DNA of 64,000 nt from Cellvibrionaceae bacterium 1162T.S.0a.05. Its GTDB lineage: Bacteria; Pseudomonadota; Gammaproteobacteria; Pseudomonadales; Cellvibrionaceae. Shown here in pieces: positions 9,346 to 20,300 of the stretch. The notes under the pieces are model-generated. The model ran no database searches, had not been told where the DNA came from, and saw only the letters and a list, made by a program, of their open reading frames with translations. The DNA lies in the NCBI GenBank assembly GCA_000964245.1, contig LANB01000001.1, positions 847,501 to 911,500 on the forward strand. Reading direction: 5' to 3'. The position numbers and the translations under genes are program-made. Numbering within the stretch: position 1 is the first letter of the stretch; the number at the start of each line of letters is the position of its first letter.

Positions 9346-9687
9346 GATTCTCACCTGAGGTTGTCGTAATTAAAACAATACCCGCCTGACAAACTGTTAT
9401 TGAACAGCCTGACGTACCTCAGGGTATTGCACGGTTTTCGGAAAGGAAATGTATTCAGGAATAACCCACACGATGAGCAAATTGAAACACCAGCATGAGA
9501 ACCCGAAATAACAAGGGTTTCCCCTCACAAACATGAATAAATAATTATTATTTGGAACAACTCAATCCGCGCACAGTATAGCGGCCGGCGTGGCGCAAAA
9601 CAGCCTGGTAACTGGCGCCAGGTCTTAGACTTTCGTCGAATATTCAGAATCGAAATATTGTGGGTGCCGAACGCATATAAAAGACGC
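9346..9687. other. Intergenic region upstream of the acetylxylan esterase
   Basis: No gene is supported here. It holds the esterase promoter region and the TTAGACT-type element at 9625-9640. A short open frame from 9658 is antisense to the DUF3301 gene and has no coding character. Confidence 0.6.
9625..9640. promoter_or_regulatory. TTAGACT-type inverted repeat upstream of the esterase gene
   Basis: TTAGACT and CGTCGAA are separated by two bases, an imperfect inverted repeat of the same size and spacing as the one at 500-515 upstream of the symporter operon. It lies about 280 bp before the esterase start, far for a direct activator site, so the link to that gene is tentative. Confidence 0.3.
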
Positions 9688-10023
9688 CTATTCGAGCGGC
9701 TCGCCCTTAAAATCTGTCTTAAACGCTTGCAGGGTTATGCCCGCCTGACGCGCACCGATAAAGACCACTTCGCCTTCATAGCGCTCATCCCCCAGGGAGG
9801 AGAATTCAAAGCGAAAGTGCCGTCTCAGGGCAACCAATGATGACGGAGAGGGCAAGAATGCCAGCTTCTTCAGAGTCAGGCTTTCATCCAGCAAGGTGAC
9901 CTGATGATGACGCGTATGTCTCAGCGCCGCCTCATACGCCCGCGCCCGAATTTGATGATGACGGACCAAAAACCAGAAAAAAAGTCCGCCAATTGTTAAC
10001 CAAATCACTTGCTCCAGATTCAC
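9688..10023 (-). CDS. DUF3301 family protein
   Basis: 111 residues. One N-terminal membrane helix (about 5-20, VIWLTIGGLFFWFLV) is followed by a basic, cytosolic domain. RARAYEAALRHTRHHQVTLLD, then LRRHFRFEFSS and GEVVFIGARQAGITLQ, match the DUF3301 family, small conserved proteins of gammaproteobacteria without a known role. No operon partner is adjacent. Confidence 0.83.
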   Translation of the reverse strand: MNLEQVIWLTIGGLFFWFLVRHHQIRARAYEAALRHTRHHQVTLLDESLTLKKLAFLPSPSSLVALRRHFRFEFSSLGDERYEGEVVFIGARQAGITLQAFKTDFKGEPLE

Positions 10024-10187
10024 CCACAGCCCCTTGATTCACATCGACAAATTGGCATTGTACACTTCTGCTCGAGCATATTTAGGAACCACTTCTGGCG
10101 CTAGCGCGTGTATCCAACAAAAACCCGACTCTTGAGCAAAGCAACTGTGAAATTTCGGGTTCTCTCATCAACATAAGGATGTATATT

Positions 10188-11048
10188 ATGACTAAAGCCC
10201 TACATACACTTCTTGTCTCCTTTGTACTCGCCCTGCTCGCAGCCTGTGGCGGCAGTGATAGCGATGGCAACAACAACAATGGGAACAACGGCGGCGCAAA
10301 TGAAGTCGAAGCGATTTCGGTCGTTGCCATTGAAACCTCGAAAAGTGCAATTTCTGCCGATGGCAGTGATTTCGGACAGATTTTCGCTTTTGCCCCTCCG
10401 CAAAATGGTTTCCAGAAAACAGCTAAACCTACTGAGGAATACAACGAAACCGTTCCGGGGACCTGCGGTGGCAACATCGAAGTCTCCATGCTGGTGACCA
10501 CGCCGGACTCCGAGGAAAGTATCTTCCCCTATTCCATTGATGGCCAGGCAGACATGAATAGTTACTGCATCGCGGTCGACACCTATCAAATTCTCTACAA
10601 CGGCATGATGGTCTATGAAGCGGATTTCGGTGAAGAGAGCCTGAGCCTCTGGTTTAACTATGATCTTACCTACAGCTCTGACCACCCCGAAATCGCCGAT
10701 GGCAGTATTTCAGCGAGCGAATCCTGCAGCGGCACGAGTTATGAAGATCTAACTTGCAGCTTCAGCTCAGACTACAGTTACGATGGCGAAAGCTACACTC
10801 TCTCTTCTGTTTCTGTCAGCGGTGACAGCAGCTCAGGCTATCTCATCATTGGCGATATCGAGGGCGAGGACGGCAGCAGTTACGAAATTTCCGCGTCGGG
10901 TTTGACCTTCTGTGATAACGGTAATTTCGCTTCCGGTGAAATTGAGATCACCATGGACGATGGTGAAACAGCGACCATTACCTTTCCTTCATGCACACAA
11001 TATAGCGTCTCCTTCATGGGTGAGACCGAAACTTATGACTATGACTAA
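10188..11048 (+). CDS. Lipoprotein of unknown function
   Basis: 286 residues from ATG 10188, chosen over ATG 10179 because AAGGA lies at the right distance before it. A signal peptide ends in a lipobox (LLAAC), followed by a flexible GGSDSDGNNNNGNNGG stretch. The mature part is acidic and rich in Ser, Tyr and Gly, with cysteines at regular places (PGTCGG, MNSYC, SESCSG, DLTCS, LTFCD, FPSCTQ) that could pair in the periplasm or at the surface. No known domain is recognised. It stands alone with its own terminator. Confidence 0.78.
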   Translation: MTKALHTLLVSFVLALLAACGGSDSDGNNNNGNNGGANEVEAISVVAIETSKSAISADGSDFGQIFAFAPPQNGFQKTAKPTEEYNETVPGTCGGNIEVSMLVTTPDSEESIFPYSIDGQADMNSYCIAVDTYQILYNGMMVYEADFGEESLSLWFNYDLTYSSDHPEIADGSISASESCSGTSYEDLTCSFSSDYSYDGESYTLSSVSVSGDSSSGYLIIGDIEGEDGSSYEISASGLTFCDNGNFASGEIEITMDDGETATITFPSCTQYSVSFMGETETYDYD

Positions 11049-11079
11049 CCGGGCGCTTCAGATACGGTCCTGAATATCG

Positions 11080-11106
11080 GGGCGCGGTCTTATCCGCGCC
11101 CTTTTC
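11080..11106 (+). terminator. Rho-independent terminator after the lipoprotein gene
   Basis: GGGCGCGG (11080-11087) pairs with CCGCGCCC (11094-11101) around TCTTAT, followed by TTTT. Confidence 0.85.
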
Positions 11107-11237
11107 CTATCATCTCACCCTGCCGCTATCCCTATCTTCTGGCAACCCCTATCGCCCGCATTTCGGAGCGCCTAAATTTCACGTACGCTATGTAATGATT
11201 ACTGAAAAACACAGTAATAATAATGCCGGGGGGTCGC

Positions 11238-12761
11238 ATGCGCAGCAGCAAATCCATTTTTACCACGCTTACTTTTTTCGCTTTCACCATCTTTGGATCA
11301 AATACTATGGCTGAATCTATCGGGCAGTTCGCTCATCACGCCGATATCGGTAAGGTTAAACACCCAGGTTCTCTGCAATATAACGAAGACGAACAGGTCT
11401 ACGTTATGTCTGGCTCGGGAACCAACATGTGGTACGGTGAAGACGAAATGCATTTCGCCTGGAACGAAATGGAAGGGGATTTTATTGTTCGGGCTAACAT
11501 GACCTTTATTGGTAAAGGCGTCGATCCGCACAGAAAAATTGGCTGGAATGTACGTCAGAACCTGGAAAGTGGTTCGCCACAAATTAATGCGACCTTGCAT
11601 GGTGACGGCCTGACATCACTGCAGTTTCGTGAAACACCTGGCGGCGACACTGAACAATACATTTTGAATATTACCGACACAGAAGTGGTGCAACTCGAAC
11701 GCCGCGGTGATGTCTTTATCATGTCAGCAGCCAAACACGGCGAGCCCTTTTCGGTAACTCAGGTTTCTCACGTAAAACTTCCTGAAAAAGTATACGTTGG
11801 GCTGGTGACTTGTGCACACAATCCTGATGTCGTGGAAAGCGCAAAATTTTCCAACGTTCGCATCATCCGACCCGCCAAAGCAGATTTTCGCCCCTACCAG
11901 GATTACATTGGAAGCAACCTGGAAATCATGGATATGGAGACGCTCAATCGCCGCATCATATATCGTGACCCGGATTCCATTCAGGCGCCCAACTGGACAC
12001 ATGATGGCAAGACCCTGATCTACAACTCAAAAGGGTTACTCTACAACTATGACCTTGCGACAAATAATATTTCTGTATTAAACACGGGCTTCGCGAACGA
12101 CAACAACAATGACCACGTATTGAGTTGGGACGGAAAAAATATCGCGATTAGCCATCACAATGCTGATGATGATCGCCGCTCAACCATTTACACACTTCCG
12201 TTAAGCGGCAGTGACAAGCCCAAACAAATCACGAAAACCGGCGTTGGCCATTCCTTCTTGCACGGCTACTCTGTCGATGACAAGGAATTAATTTTTACCG
12301 CGAACCGTAAAAACAAATGGGATATTTATAAAGTCAATATCGCCACCAGTGAAGAGACCCAATTGACCGACACGGCAACACTGGATGATGGCTCGGAATA
12401 CGGCCCCGATGGCAAGTATATTTATTTTAATTCCAACCGCACCGGTACCATGCAATTGTGGCGCATTGATGCAGACGGCAGCAATCCAACACAGCTGACT
12501 TTCGATAAGTATAACGACTGGTTCCCACACGTTAGCCCGGACAATAAGAAAATTGTTTTTCTTTCTTACATGGACGACATCAATTCAGGCGACCACCCGT
12601 TCTACCGTCATGTGTATTTAAGGGAAATGCCAATTGACGGTGGCGAACCCAAAATTCTCGCCTATGTGTATGGCGGCCAGGGCACGATCAACGTACCTAG
12701 CTGGTCACCCGACGGCAAATTCATTTCATTTGTGAGTAACACGATTTTGCCGGACCAGTAA
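11238..12761 (+). CDS. Exported TolB-like (PD40) beta-propeller with N-terminal jelly-roll domain
   Basis: 507 residues from ATG 11238, which has GGGGGG just upstream; ATG 11223 would lengthen the leader by five residues. A signal peptide (about 1-25, ending TMA-ES) leads to a lectin-like jelly-roll domain of about 180 residues (GDFIVRANMTFIG, KIGWNVRQNLESG, VYVGLVTCAHNPD) similar to DUF1349-type domains. Then come PD40/WD40-like propeller repeats with the TolB-type signature (APNWTHDGKTLIYNSKG, EYGPDGKYIYFNSNR, PHVSPDNKKIVFLSY, PSWSPDGKFISFVSN). It is not TolB itself, as no tol/pal genes are near. In polysaccharide degraders such proteins are thought to bind glycans or peptides in the periplasm; the ligand is unknown. 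Confidence 0.8.
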   Translation: MRSSKSIFTTLTFFAFTIFGSNTMAESIGQFAHHADIGKVKHPGSLQYNEDEQVYVMSGSGTNMWYGEDEMHFAWNEMEGDFIVRANMTFIGKGVDPHRKIGWNVRQNLESGSPQINATLHGDGLTSLQFRETPGGDTEQYILNITDTEVVQLERRGDVFIMSAAKHGEPFSVTQVSHVKLPEKVYVGLVTCAHNPDVVESAKFSNVRIIRPAKADFRPYQDYIGSNLEIMDMETLNRRIIYRDPDSIQAPNWTHDGKTLIYNSKGLLYNYDLATNNISVLNTGFANDNNNDHVLSWDGKNIAISHHNADDDRRSTIYTLPLSGSDKPKQITKTGVGHSFLHGYSVDDKELIFTANRKNKWDIYKVNIATSEETQLTDTATLDDGSEYGPDGKYIYFNSNRTGTMQLWRIDADGSNPTQLTFDKYNDWFPHVSPDNKKIVFLSYMDDINSGDHPFYRHVYLREMPIDGGEPKILAYVYGGQGTINVPSWSPDGKFISFVSNTILPDQ

Positions 12762-12805
12762 TAATCGCAGCGTTTAACACCCTCTTAAACACAGTCTTTA
12801 AGATA

Positions 12806-12836
12806 AAAAAAGCCGGCTCTCGCCGGCTTTTTTTAT
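12806..12836. terminator. Bidirectional terminator between the propeller gene and tex
   Basis: AGCCGGC (12811-12817) pairs with GCCGGCT (12822-12828); an A-run precedes and a T-run follows, so it can end transcripts on both strands. It overlaps the tex stop codon. Confidence 0.87.
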
Positions 12837-15157
12837 CGCTTCTTTTTCTGCATCGCTTGCTCAAACAAGGCGGCCATTGTACCTGTTTGTGCAGGGCGAG
12901 CATTGGCCTGCTGGCCCTTGCCACGGTTTTTACGGGCAGCTTGCCCATCTGACTTACTGGCGGGTTTTGCGGTTTGCTTGTTCTCTCCGGGAACATCATC
13001 AAGTCGCATCGACAAGGCAATACGTTTACGGGCTACATCCACTTCCATGACCTTGATGCGCACAATGTCGCCAGCCTTCACCACGGTACGCGGATCTTTG
13101 ACAAAGCTGCTTGATAAGGCTGAAATATGTACGAGGCCATCCTGATGCACACCTACATCAACGAAAGCACCGAAGTTAGTGACATTGGTCACTGTGCCCT
13201 CCAGCACCATGCCGGGAATCAGGTCCTTGATCTCTTCAACACCCTCTTGAAATTGCGCAGTTTTAAATTCTGGTCGCGGGTCACGGCCAGGCTTCTCCAG
13301 TTCGGCAATGATGTCCACTACCGTTGGCACACCCACCGTGTCACTGGTGTAATCCACCGCTTTCAGTGATCGCAAAAACCCGCTGTCTCCAATCAGTGAT
13401 TTCAGCTCGCGCTGATTTTTTACCGCAATGGCTTCAACCACGTTGTAAGACTCCGGGTGGACCGCAGAGCGGTCAAGCACATTCTCGCCGTTAGCAATTC
13501 GCAAAAAGCCCGCAGCCTGCTCAAAGGCTTTGGCGCCGAGGCGCGATACTTTTTTCAATTGGTCGCGATTGTTGAAAACACCGTTCTGGTTGCGAAACTC
13601 AACGATATTGGCCGCAATACTGGCATTCAAGCCCGAAACCCGGGCCAGTAGCGGCGCCGATGCAGTATTCACCTCCACACCGACACCATTCACACAATCT
13701 TCCACCACGGCATCGAGTGACTTCGCGAGTTTGCTCTGGCTGACATCATGTTGATACTGCCCCACCCCGATGGATTTGGGATCAATCTTAACCAGCTCGG
13801 CCAATGGATCCTGCAAACGACGCGCAATGGAGATGGCTCCACGAATGGTGACATCCAGGTCGGGAAATTCCCGCGCTGCAAATTCCGATGCCGAATACAC
13901 CGAAGCCCCAGCCTCATTCACCATCACTTTCTGGATTTTCAAATCCTTGTGCTTTTTCAAAAGGTCGCCAACAAACTTGTCGGTCTCACGGCTGGCAGTT
14001 CCGTTACCAATGGCGATAAGCGAAACCTGATATTTCTGGCAAAACGCCAACAGCACGGCCTCTGCTTCCGCAATTCGGTTCTGCGGCGGATTAGGAAAGA
14101 TAGCACCGTGATCCAGAACTGCGCCGGTATCGCTCACTACGGCGACCTTCACACCTGTTCGCAAACCGGGGTCGAGACCTATCGTCACTTTTTGGCCAGC
14201 TGGCGCGGCCAACAGTAAGTCCTTCAAGTTGTTGGCAAAGACATCAATAGCCGCCGCTTCCGCTCGCTCACGCAGTTCTCCAAGCAATTCGGTTTCCAGA
14301 TGAAGATTGAGCTTTACCCGCCAGGTCCAGCGCACGACCTCTTGCAGCCAAGTGTCTGCCGGGCGACCCTGATCTGTGATTTCACAATGTTGGGCAACAA
14401 TCTGTTCGCAGGGGTGACCCTGCCCCTCTGGCTCTTCCGCCAGCGCCAACTGCAAGCTCAATACCCCCTCATTGCGGCCGCGAAAGGCTGCCAGCGCGCG
14501 GTGTGAGGGAATATCTGCCAGCGCTTCGCGGTAATCGAAATAATCGCGAAATTTCTCGCCCTCTTTCTCCTTCCCTTCAATCACTGTTGAACGCAAATAG
14601 CCCTCGGTTTTGAAAAATTGTCGCAACTTCTCCAGCAAGTCCGCTTGTTCGCTAAAACGCTCCATCAGAATTTGCTTGGCGCCGTCCAGGGCGGCTTTGG
14701 CATCGTCGATTTTGTGCTCGCTGTTCAGGAAGGCGGCAGCCTCTTCTTCTGGTACACGCTGAGGTTCGGCGTAAAGCAGGTCTGCCAGTGGTTCAAGGCC
14801 AGCTTCACGCGCAATCTGCGCCTTGGTACGGCGCTTGGGCTTATAGGGAAGATACAAATCTTCCAGTCGGGTCTTGGTGTCTGCGGCAAGGATTTGCGCC
14901 TCCAATTCCGGGGTCAGTTTTTCCTGCTCAGCGATTGACTTTAATACGGTATCGCGGCGCTCTTCCAATTCGCGTAGATATCCCAGCCGTTGTTCGAGCG
15001 TACGCAATTGTGTGTCATCCAGGCCCCCTGTCACTTCTTTCCGGTATCGAGAAATAAAGGGCACTGTGGCGCCTTCATCCAGCAGCGCAACAGCGGCGCT
15101 GACTTGTTTCTCATTGACACTGAGTTCTTCGGCAATACGGGCATTAATTGGCAACAT
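12833..15157 (-). CDS. tex: Tex family S1 RNA-binding transcription accessory protein
   Basis: 774 residues from ATG 15157, the length usual for Tex; the reading frame stays open upstream to 15244 but lacks family similarity there. Features in order: N-terminal helical region ([29 protein letters not shown]), YqgF/RNase H-like domain around [15 protein letters not shown], helix-hairpin-helix region ([49 protein letters not shown]) and a C-terminal S1 domain ([31 protein letters not shown]). It ends in a lysine-rich tail. Tex is a cytosolic nucleic-acid-binding protein that affects transcription and stress tolerance; its molecular role is incompletely known. Confidence 0.95.
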   Translation of the reverse strand: MLPINARIAEELSVNEKQVSAAVALLDEGATVPFISRYRKEVTGGLDDTQLRTLEQRLGYLRELEERRDTVLKSIAEQEKLTPELEAQILAADTKTRLEDLYLPYKPKRRTKAQIAREAGLEPLADLLYAEPQRVPEEEAAAFLNSEHKIDDAKAALDGAKQILMERFSEQADLLEKLRQFFKTEGYLRSTVIEGKEKEGEKFRDYFDYREALADIPSHRALAAFRGRNEGVLSLQLALAEEPEGQGHPCEQIVAQHCEITDQGRPADTWLQEVVRWTWRVKLNLHLETELLGELRERAEAAAIDVFANNLKDLLLAAPAGQKVTIGLDPGLRTGVKVAVVSDTGAVLDHGAIFPNPPQNRIAEAEAVLLAFCQKYQVSLIAIGNGTASRETDKFVGDLLKKHKDLKIQKVMVNEAGASVYSASEFAAREFPDLDVTIRGAISIARRLQDPLAELVKIDPKSIGVGQYQHDVSQSKLAKSLDAVVEDCVNGVGVEVNTASAPLLARVSGLNASIAANIVEFRNQNGVFNNRDQLKKVSRLGAKAFEQAAGFLRIANGENVLDRSAVHPESYNVVEAIAVKNQRELKSLIGDSGFLRSLKAVDYTSDTVGVPTVVDIIAELEKPGRDPRPEFKTAQFQEGVEEIKDLIPGMVLEGTVTNVTNFGAFVDVGVHQDGLVHISALSSSFVKDPRTVVKAGDIVRIKVMEVDVARKRIALSMRLDDVPGENKQTAKPASKSDGQAARKNRGKGQQANARPAQTGTMAALFEQAMQKKKR

Positions 15158-15330
15158 AGGGGACACTCTTGGTAAATCGTTCTTGATAATTCGTTGTTGA
15201 TGAGCCGGCCCTAAAACTCGCGGCTCATGCGAAAACGCGGGCATTATGCAGATTTATTTTGTTGGAAAACAGACTTGAATTTTTTTATAAGCCCAGAATG
15301 GAGCAGGGCTTCACATTGCAGTGAAATCAA

Positions 15331-16008
15331 TCATGGCGCGTCAATGGAACACGCCAGGGTGCGGCTGATTTGCGCTAAATTCAGACCGCTTTCTTCGCGC
15401 CACTGATTAAAAGCATGCTGCACGTTTTGCAATGCCTGACGGCTGGTCGGGGCCTTATCGATGACACCCGCGTCAATCAACGCAGCCACTACATCCGCAC
15501 TGAGCACAAAGCCATCCTTACCCACCGCTCGACAAAAGTATTGGCAGGTTTGTAGTCCCAGACGCTGGGTACGTTTTTTCAAATCGTTGACAAGGCTTAC
15601 AAAGTCACGCTCATCCCAAGCGGCCAGGTATTTGCCAAAACTTCCATATTCCCCCGCGATATCCAGCACTGCCATTGCGTTATGCTGCACCGTTTGGATT
15701 TTTTTGAGATTGCGTACTATGGCTGTATTTTGACAGTGCGCATCGATATCTTCAGGGCTCATGGCCGCACAGCGACGAACATTAAACTGCCAGAAAGCTG
15801 TTTCGAAGTCTGGCCATTTACGATCGATGACTTTCCATACAAAACCGGCCTTAAAAACTGACTTGCTTAATTCTCCAAGGTAAAATTCATCCGCTCTTTT
15901 AGCCAGCGTTTTCACCGATACTATCCCTTGCGGCATGAGTTCTGCCAGGGCAACTTTCCCGCCCTTGCGTTTTTGGGCGCGCGCTTCAATTTCTTCAAAC
16001 GTTTTCAT
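15331..16008 (-). CDS. Divergent DNA-3-methyladenine glycosylase I-like protein
   Basis: 225 residues, cytosolic. The central part (about 50-125) aligns by eye with Tag: FVWKVIDRKWPDFETAFWQF, AAMSPEDIDAHCQNTAIVRNLKKIQTVQHNA and a downstream YGSFGKYLA. Tag removes 3-methyladenine from alkylated DNA. However, the N-terminal Cys/His and the C-terminal His/Cys that hold zinc in E. coli Tag are absent, as is the glutamate near AGLSW. The C-terminal third (about 130-225) looks like a different helical extension. It is either a zinc-free branch of the family or a protein with altered activity. It stands alone. Confidence 0.68.
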   Translation of the reverse strand: MKTFEEIEARAQKRKGGKVALAELMPQGIVSVKTLAKRADEFYLGELSKSVFKAGFVWKVIDRKWPDFETAFWQFNVRRCAAMSPEDIDAHCQNTAIVRNLKKIQTVQHNAMAVLDIAGEYGSFGKYLAAWDERDFVSLVNDLKKRTQRLGLQTCQYFCRAVGKDGFVLSADVVAALIDAGVIDKAPTSRQALQNVQHAFNQWREESGLNLAQISRTLACSIDAP

Positions 16009-16136
16009 ATCGGTTACGTGTTTGGTTTTTTTGCCAGTTCCAGCTATCTTACAACAAAGAGAAATATACTCGCAGCCTGCAAGAAATATTTTTACAGGTA
16101 GCTATCAGTGACAGCCAACTATAGTTGGGAGCATAT

Positions 16137-16721
16137 GTGTTGCAAGCACTTCTGGAAGACACAGAAAAAATTCTCGATACTGCATTCAGATCAAATACTG
16201 AATACAGTGTCTATGAATTGATGCGTGCACTTGAAGAAAAAGGGCATTTTGCATCGCTCACGGCGACAACATCACAATTGCTCTTGTATCAAAAAAACTT
16301 CCATTGCATGCACGCCCTCTATACCCTTCAAATCAGGTGGCTAGAGAAGCATTGGTATCTGGCCGTTTCAGCATTAAAAATCACCCTACAAAAATCGACA
16401 AACAAACAGCATTCCCGGGCACTAAGTGCTTCCGATACCAAGCTGGCAGAGTATTATTTTAACTGGCAAAACTACCATGAAGCCGATGAAGACAGCGTGG
16501 CTGAACTACAGTTAAATTTCATGAAACAAGTACAAGCCTGGTTAAATGCCGACGAAGCTTACCTCACGCTCGGCCTTGAAATGGATGCTAGCTGGCAGAC
16601 AATCAACAAACGATATCGAAGTCTGGTACAAAATCAACACCCCGATAAAGGCGGTAATACCGAGCGCTTTCTAAAAATTCAACGCGCCTATGACCAGTTA
16701 AAACAGAAGTTCAATCGCTAG
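16137..16721 (+). CDS. DNA-J-related protein with C-terminal J domain
   Basis: 194 residues from GTG 16137, which has GGGAG five bases before it; TTG 16125 in the same frame is the alternative. The N-terminal two thirds match the DNA-J-related domain (YELMRALEEKGHF, LLLYQKNFHCMHALYTLQ, YYFNWQNYHEADEDSV). The last 60 residues form a J domain with the HPD motif in NQHPDKGG and ERFLKIQRAYDQLK. It is probably a cytosolic DnaK co-chaperone; the client is unknown. Confidence 0.85.
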   Translation: MLQALLEDTEKILDTAFRSNTEYSVYELMRALEEKGHFASLTATTSQLLLYQKNFHCMHALYTLQIRWLEKHWYLAVSALKITLQKSTNKQHSRALSASDTKLAEYYFNWQNYHEADEDSVAELQLNFMKQVQAWLNADEAYLTLGLEMDASWQTINKRYRSLVQNQHPDKGGNTERFLKIQRAYDQLKQKFNR

Positions 16722-16942
16722 GGAACCTCTGAAAAATGGAAATATTTTTTCTGTGGCAAGGAAGCACCGCGCGGAGAACGGACTGAGCCGGCACCCCGGT
16801 TTACTGGAGTAAATGAGGATCGACTGGGCCGGCACACCGCAAATTTATACTTAGTGGACCGCTTTTCGGGGCTTGCCCCATGGCACTCATTCCTGCATTA
16901 TGCTCGCAAATAAAAAAACCTTGATTAAAGACTTGAATTTCA

Positions 16943-17353
16943 ATGCTAAAGATGCACCAGTTCACAAGCGCCAGCTTGCTACACATTGCTCTGACCCTGT
17001 TATTTTTATGGGTTGCCGCGCTCCAACTGAATGACCCGGACCCGCTGTTCTGGTGTCTACTTTATCTATTCACAGCCACCGTTCCGCTCATGGCTTTTTT
17101 TCATATCCCCGCTGAAAAGCAAGCGCCGGTGCTTGCACTGGCATGCGGGTTTTGTCTGGCAGGTTTCATTCTGGTATTGCCCGGCGCCAGTGAATACTTG
17201 AACCATATTAGCCAGGAATCGTTAGTACAGGATATGAGCCCGGAAAAACCCTATATCGAAGAAGCACGGGAATTGATCGGAACCGCCGTTGCACTTGCTG
17301 CAATCATTACGTATTGGATACTCAATAAGCGAAAAATCACACAGCCTGATTAA
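16943..17353 (+). CDS. TMEM220-family integral membrane protein
   Basis: 136 residues with about four membrane helices. ALQLNDPDPLFWCLLYL near residue 25 and EEARELIGTAVA near residue 108 are the signatures of the TMEM220 (transmembrane family 220) group, a small family shared by bacteria and animals with no known function. Its 3' end overlaps the end of the convergent hybrid kinase gene by 17 bp. No clear ribosome site is seen, and ATG 16952 is an alternative start. Confidence 0.8.
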   Translation: MLKMHQFTSASLLHIALTLLFLWVAALQLNDPDPLFWCLLYLFTATVPLMAFFHIPAEKQAPVLALACGFCLAGFILVLPGASEYLNHISQESLVQDMSPEKPYIEEARELIGTAVALAAIITYWILNKRKITQPD

Positions 17354-20300
17354 GTTGGCTCCGCCAACTTTCAACGCTGTCACTAAGCTGCGAGTGAGCG
17401 GCCTTTAGCAAATTATAAATTTCGATTTTATCTTCGCTAAACAAGCGCTCGAGTGAACGCTCAACCTCCAGCATCACCTGAGCCATTCGAAGCCCTCCAA
17501 AGTTGCCAATAACACCGCGCAGTTCATGCAGGCGTTTTTTAGCCGCGTCCAGGTCCCCCGTTTCTATTAATTTATACACATCCGCTAATCCATTCTGTAG
17601 ACGCTGCATAACATTTTCCAGCAGCTCCAGCGCTTTTTCCTTGCGCTCTTCACTGTGGCTCACCATTCGCTCCAATGTTCTCGGTACGAAAATTTCTGTC
17701 TTATTCACTTCTTCTGTATTAATAAACTCTGTCGTTTCCAGCAGCTCGGCTTTATGAGGCATATCCAAAGTATTATTCGTATTTTTTGAACCCGTCTCAG
17801 CTGAGTCATTATGCTCAAGCTTTATGTCCTTTTGGGGAAGACGTTTGGATGCCCAGTGCTTTAATACTGCTTCTACACAATCAAAATCAAGCGGCTTGGA
17901 AAGAAAGTCATTCATACCGGCATCCAAACACAGGTTCTTTTCCTTTGCTGTTACCCCGGCGGTAACGGCAACAATCGGAATCGCCAAGCCTAACTCACGG
18001 ATTTTTCTTGTTGCAGTAAACCCATCCATCTCAGGCATCTGTACATCCATCAATACCAGGTCGAAACTATCGGGCGCAACTGCAAGCGTATCCAACGCTT
18101 CCTTGCCATTGCCAACTATCGTCAATTGCACCTCAAAATCAGATAGCAGTTCCCTCGCCACAAGCTGATTAAAATCGTTATCTTCCGCCAACAATACGCG
18201 AAGCCCAACAAGACTGTTTTTCTCTATCGATTCGGATAAAACCTGGTCCTCTTGAGAACCTGTATTTGATACATAATTTTTACCCTCAACATTTTCACTG
18301 TCATCATCTTGACGAGTACTGCACCTTGATTCACCCTCAGGGATACCGGCCACACGGCCGAGCACATCATAGACATTTGATGCCAGCAAAGGCTTAAGCA
18401 GCAACGCAATATTATGCTCATCAGAAAACGCCTCAGCCTCTTCCAACTCGTCGTTATTAACAATAAACACCACTTGCTTTCGAAGCCCCGACTCCTCCAA
18501 CGGCTTGAGCAACTCGAGAGCTTGAGCCTTTCCTGGCCACGATAAAACCAAACAATCATATTCATCTGCAAGATTGCAAAATTCACTCGTTTCATCGACC
18601 ACGACGAGCTTCCACCCCCAGGGTGCGATAAAACTTTCCAGACTACGTTTTATCCACTGACCTTCATCTAAAAGCAATATTTTAACCTTGTCCGCACCAC
18701 CATCTTTTTCCATGTTTAAAACTGGCAGAGGGTTTTTCGCATCTTTTAAATTCAGTGAAAAATAAAATTCGCTTCCTTTACCTAATTCACTATTCAGTTT
18801 CAGAGTACCGCCCATCAACTCGACAAGTTTATAACTTATACTGAGACCCAACCCCGTTCCGCCAAACTTTCGGGAAATTGAGACATCTGATTGTGCAAAC
18901 GCTTGAAATATTTCATCTTGCATGTGCGTCGCAATACCGATCCCGGTATCTGTTACACAAAATTTTATTTTTTGGCTACCTTGCTCTAAGGCCTTTTCCA
19001 GAGAGACTTGCAAAACCACTGAGCCTTCCTGTGTAAATTTTAGAGCGTTACTCATCAAATTAAACAATACTTGACGCAAGTGCTGCTCATCCCCAAGAAC
19101 CGAAAGGTTAATCCTGTCATCAATTAACAAAGCCAGTTCTACCGCTTTATCATTTTTAGCCGCCACGCATATGTCGATGACCTCATCCAACACATCCCCT
19201 AAAGAAAAGTCGTGGTAATCAGCCTCCATCCTGCCGGCTTCAATCTTTGAGTAATCAAGAATATCGTTGATGGTATTCAGCAGGTTTTTTCCTGCTTTGG
19301 ATATCGTCGAAACATAATTTTTTTGTTTGGCATTTAGATCGGTATTACCAATAAATTTTGCTGTCGAGAGAATCGCGTTAAGAGGGGTGCGTATTTCATG
19401 GCTCATATTTGCCAGAAAGTTGGATTTCGCCAAACTGGCTTCTTCAGCGAGCGTACGTGCATTGCGCAAGCGCTCTTCGACTTCCTTTTGAATACTGACA
19501 TCATGCACGGTTGCAATAACCGAATACTGCCCACCCTCCCAAACCGGCGATAAATTTACAGTAACCGGAAACGTTACCCCATCCTTTCTGAGCGCTTCCA
19601 ATTGCTTGTTACCCAACATAGATCGGCTGGCTGGCGCCTTACCATAAGTCTCTCGATGATGAACATGCACTTCTTTAAATTTATCCGGCACCAGACTTTC
19701 AATACTCAAACCAATAAGTGCGCCTTTCGGATAGGCAAACATGAGATGTGCCTGCTGGTTTGCTTTTTCGATCTTTCCGAACTGATTCACTAACATTAAC
19801 GCATCAGGCGCCTGCTCGAAGAGCGTATTAACTTGATCAGCCTGGTCCGACAAGCGATCAAGCGTTTCATTCAATGCATTTCTTGTAGCGAACTCCATTC
19901 GCACATCTGCGGAAATACCCACATAACCATTTACTTTTCCCTCGGAACTCACAATTTTACTCACAGACAAGCGTATTGCTATTTTGGTCCCGCCCTTCCT
20001 TACGCATTGCCACTCCCGCGAATACGAGGGTCCCAGTTGAGCCTGATCAATATAAACAATTCCACACTGGGTATCGTTTAACCGTTCTGATATTTGATTT
20101 GCAAAGGCTTTTGCATCTTCTTTACTAAAAAGAATATTGGGTGATTTCTTTCCAACCAATTCATCCCTTGAATATTGGAATAATTTTTCAGCGCCTTTAT
20201 TAAAGTAATTAATGACGCCCTCCGTATCGCAGGCAACAATGGCAAAATTGTGGGAGGCTTCAAGAATTGCTTCAATTTGACCGCTAAAAATATGGAGCTT

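Noticed and set aside
13127-14506. Several plus-strand ORFs of 60-156 codons
   Set aside because: All are antisense to tex, which has full family motifs throughout.
15289-15311. AAGCCC..GGGCTT inverted repeat between tex and the tag-like gene
   Set aside because: The stem is short and no T-run follows it in the needed direction, so it is not supported as a terminator.
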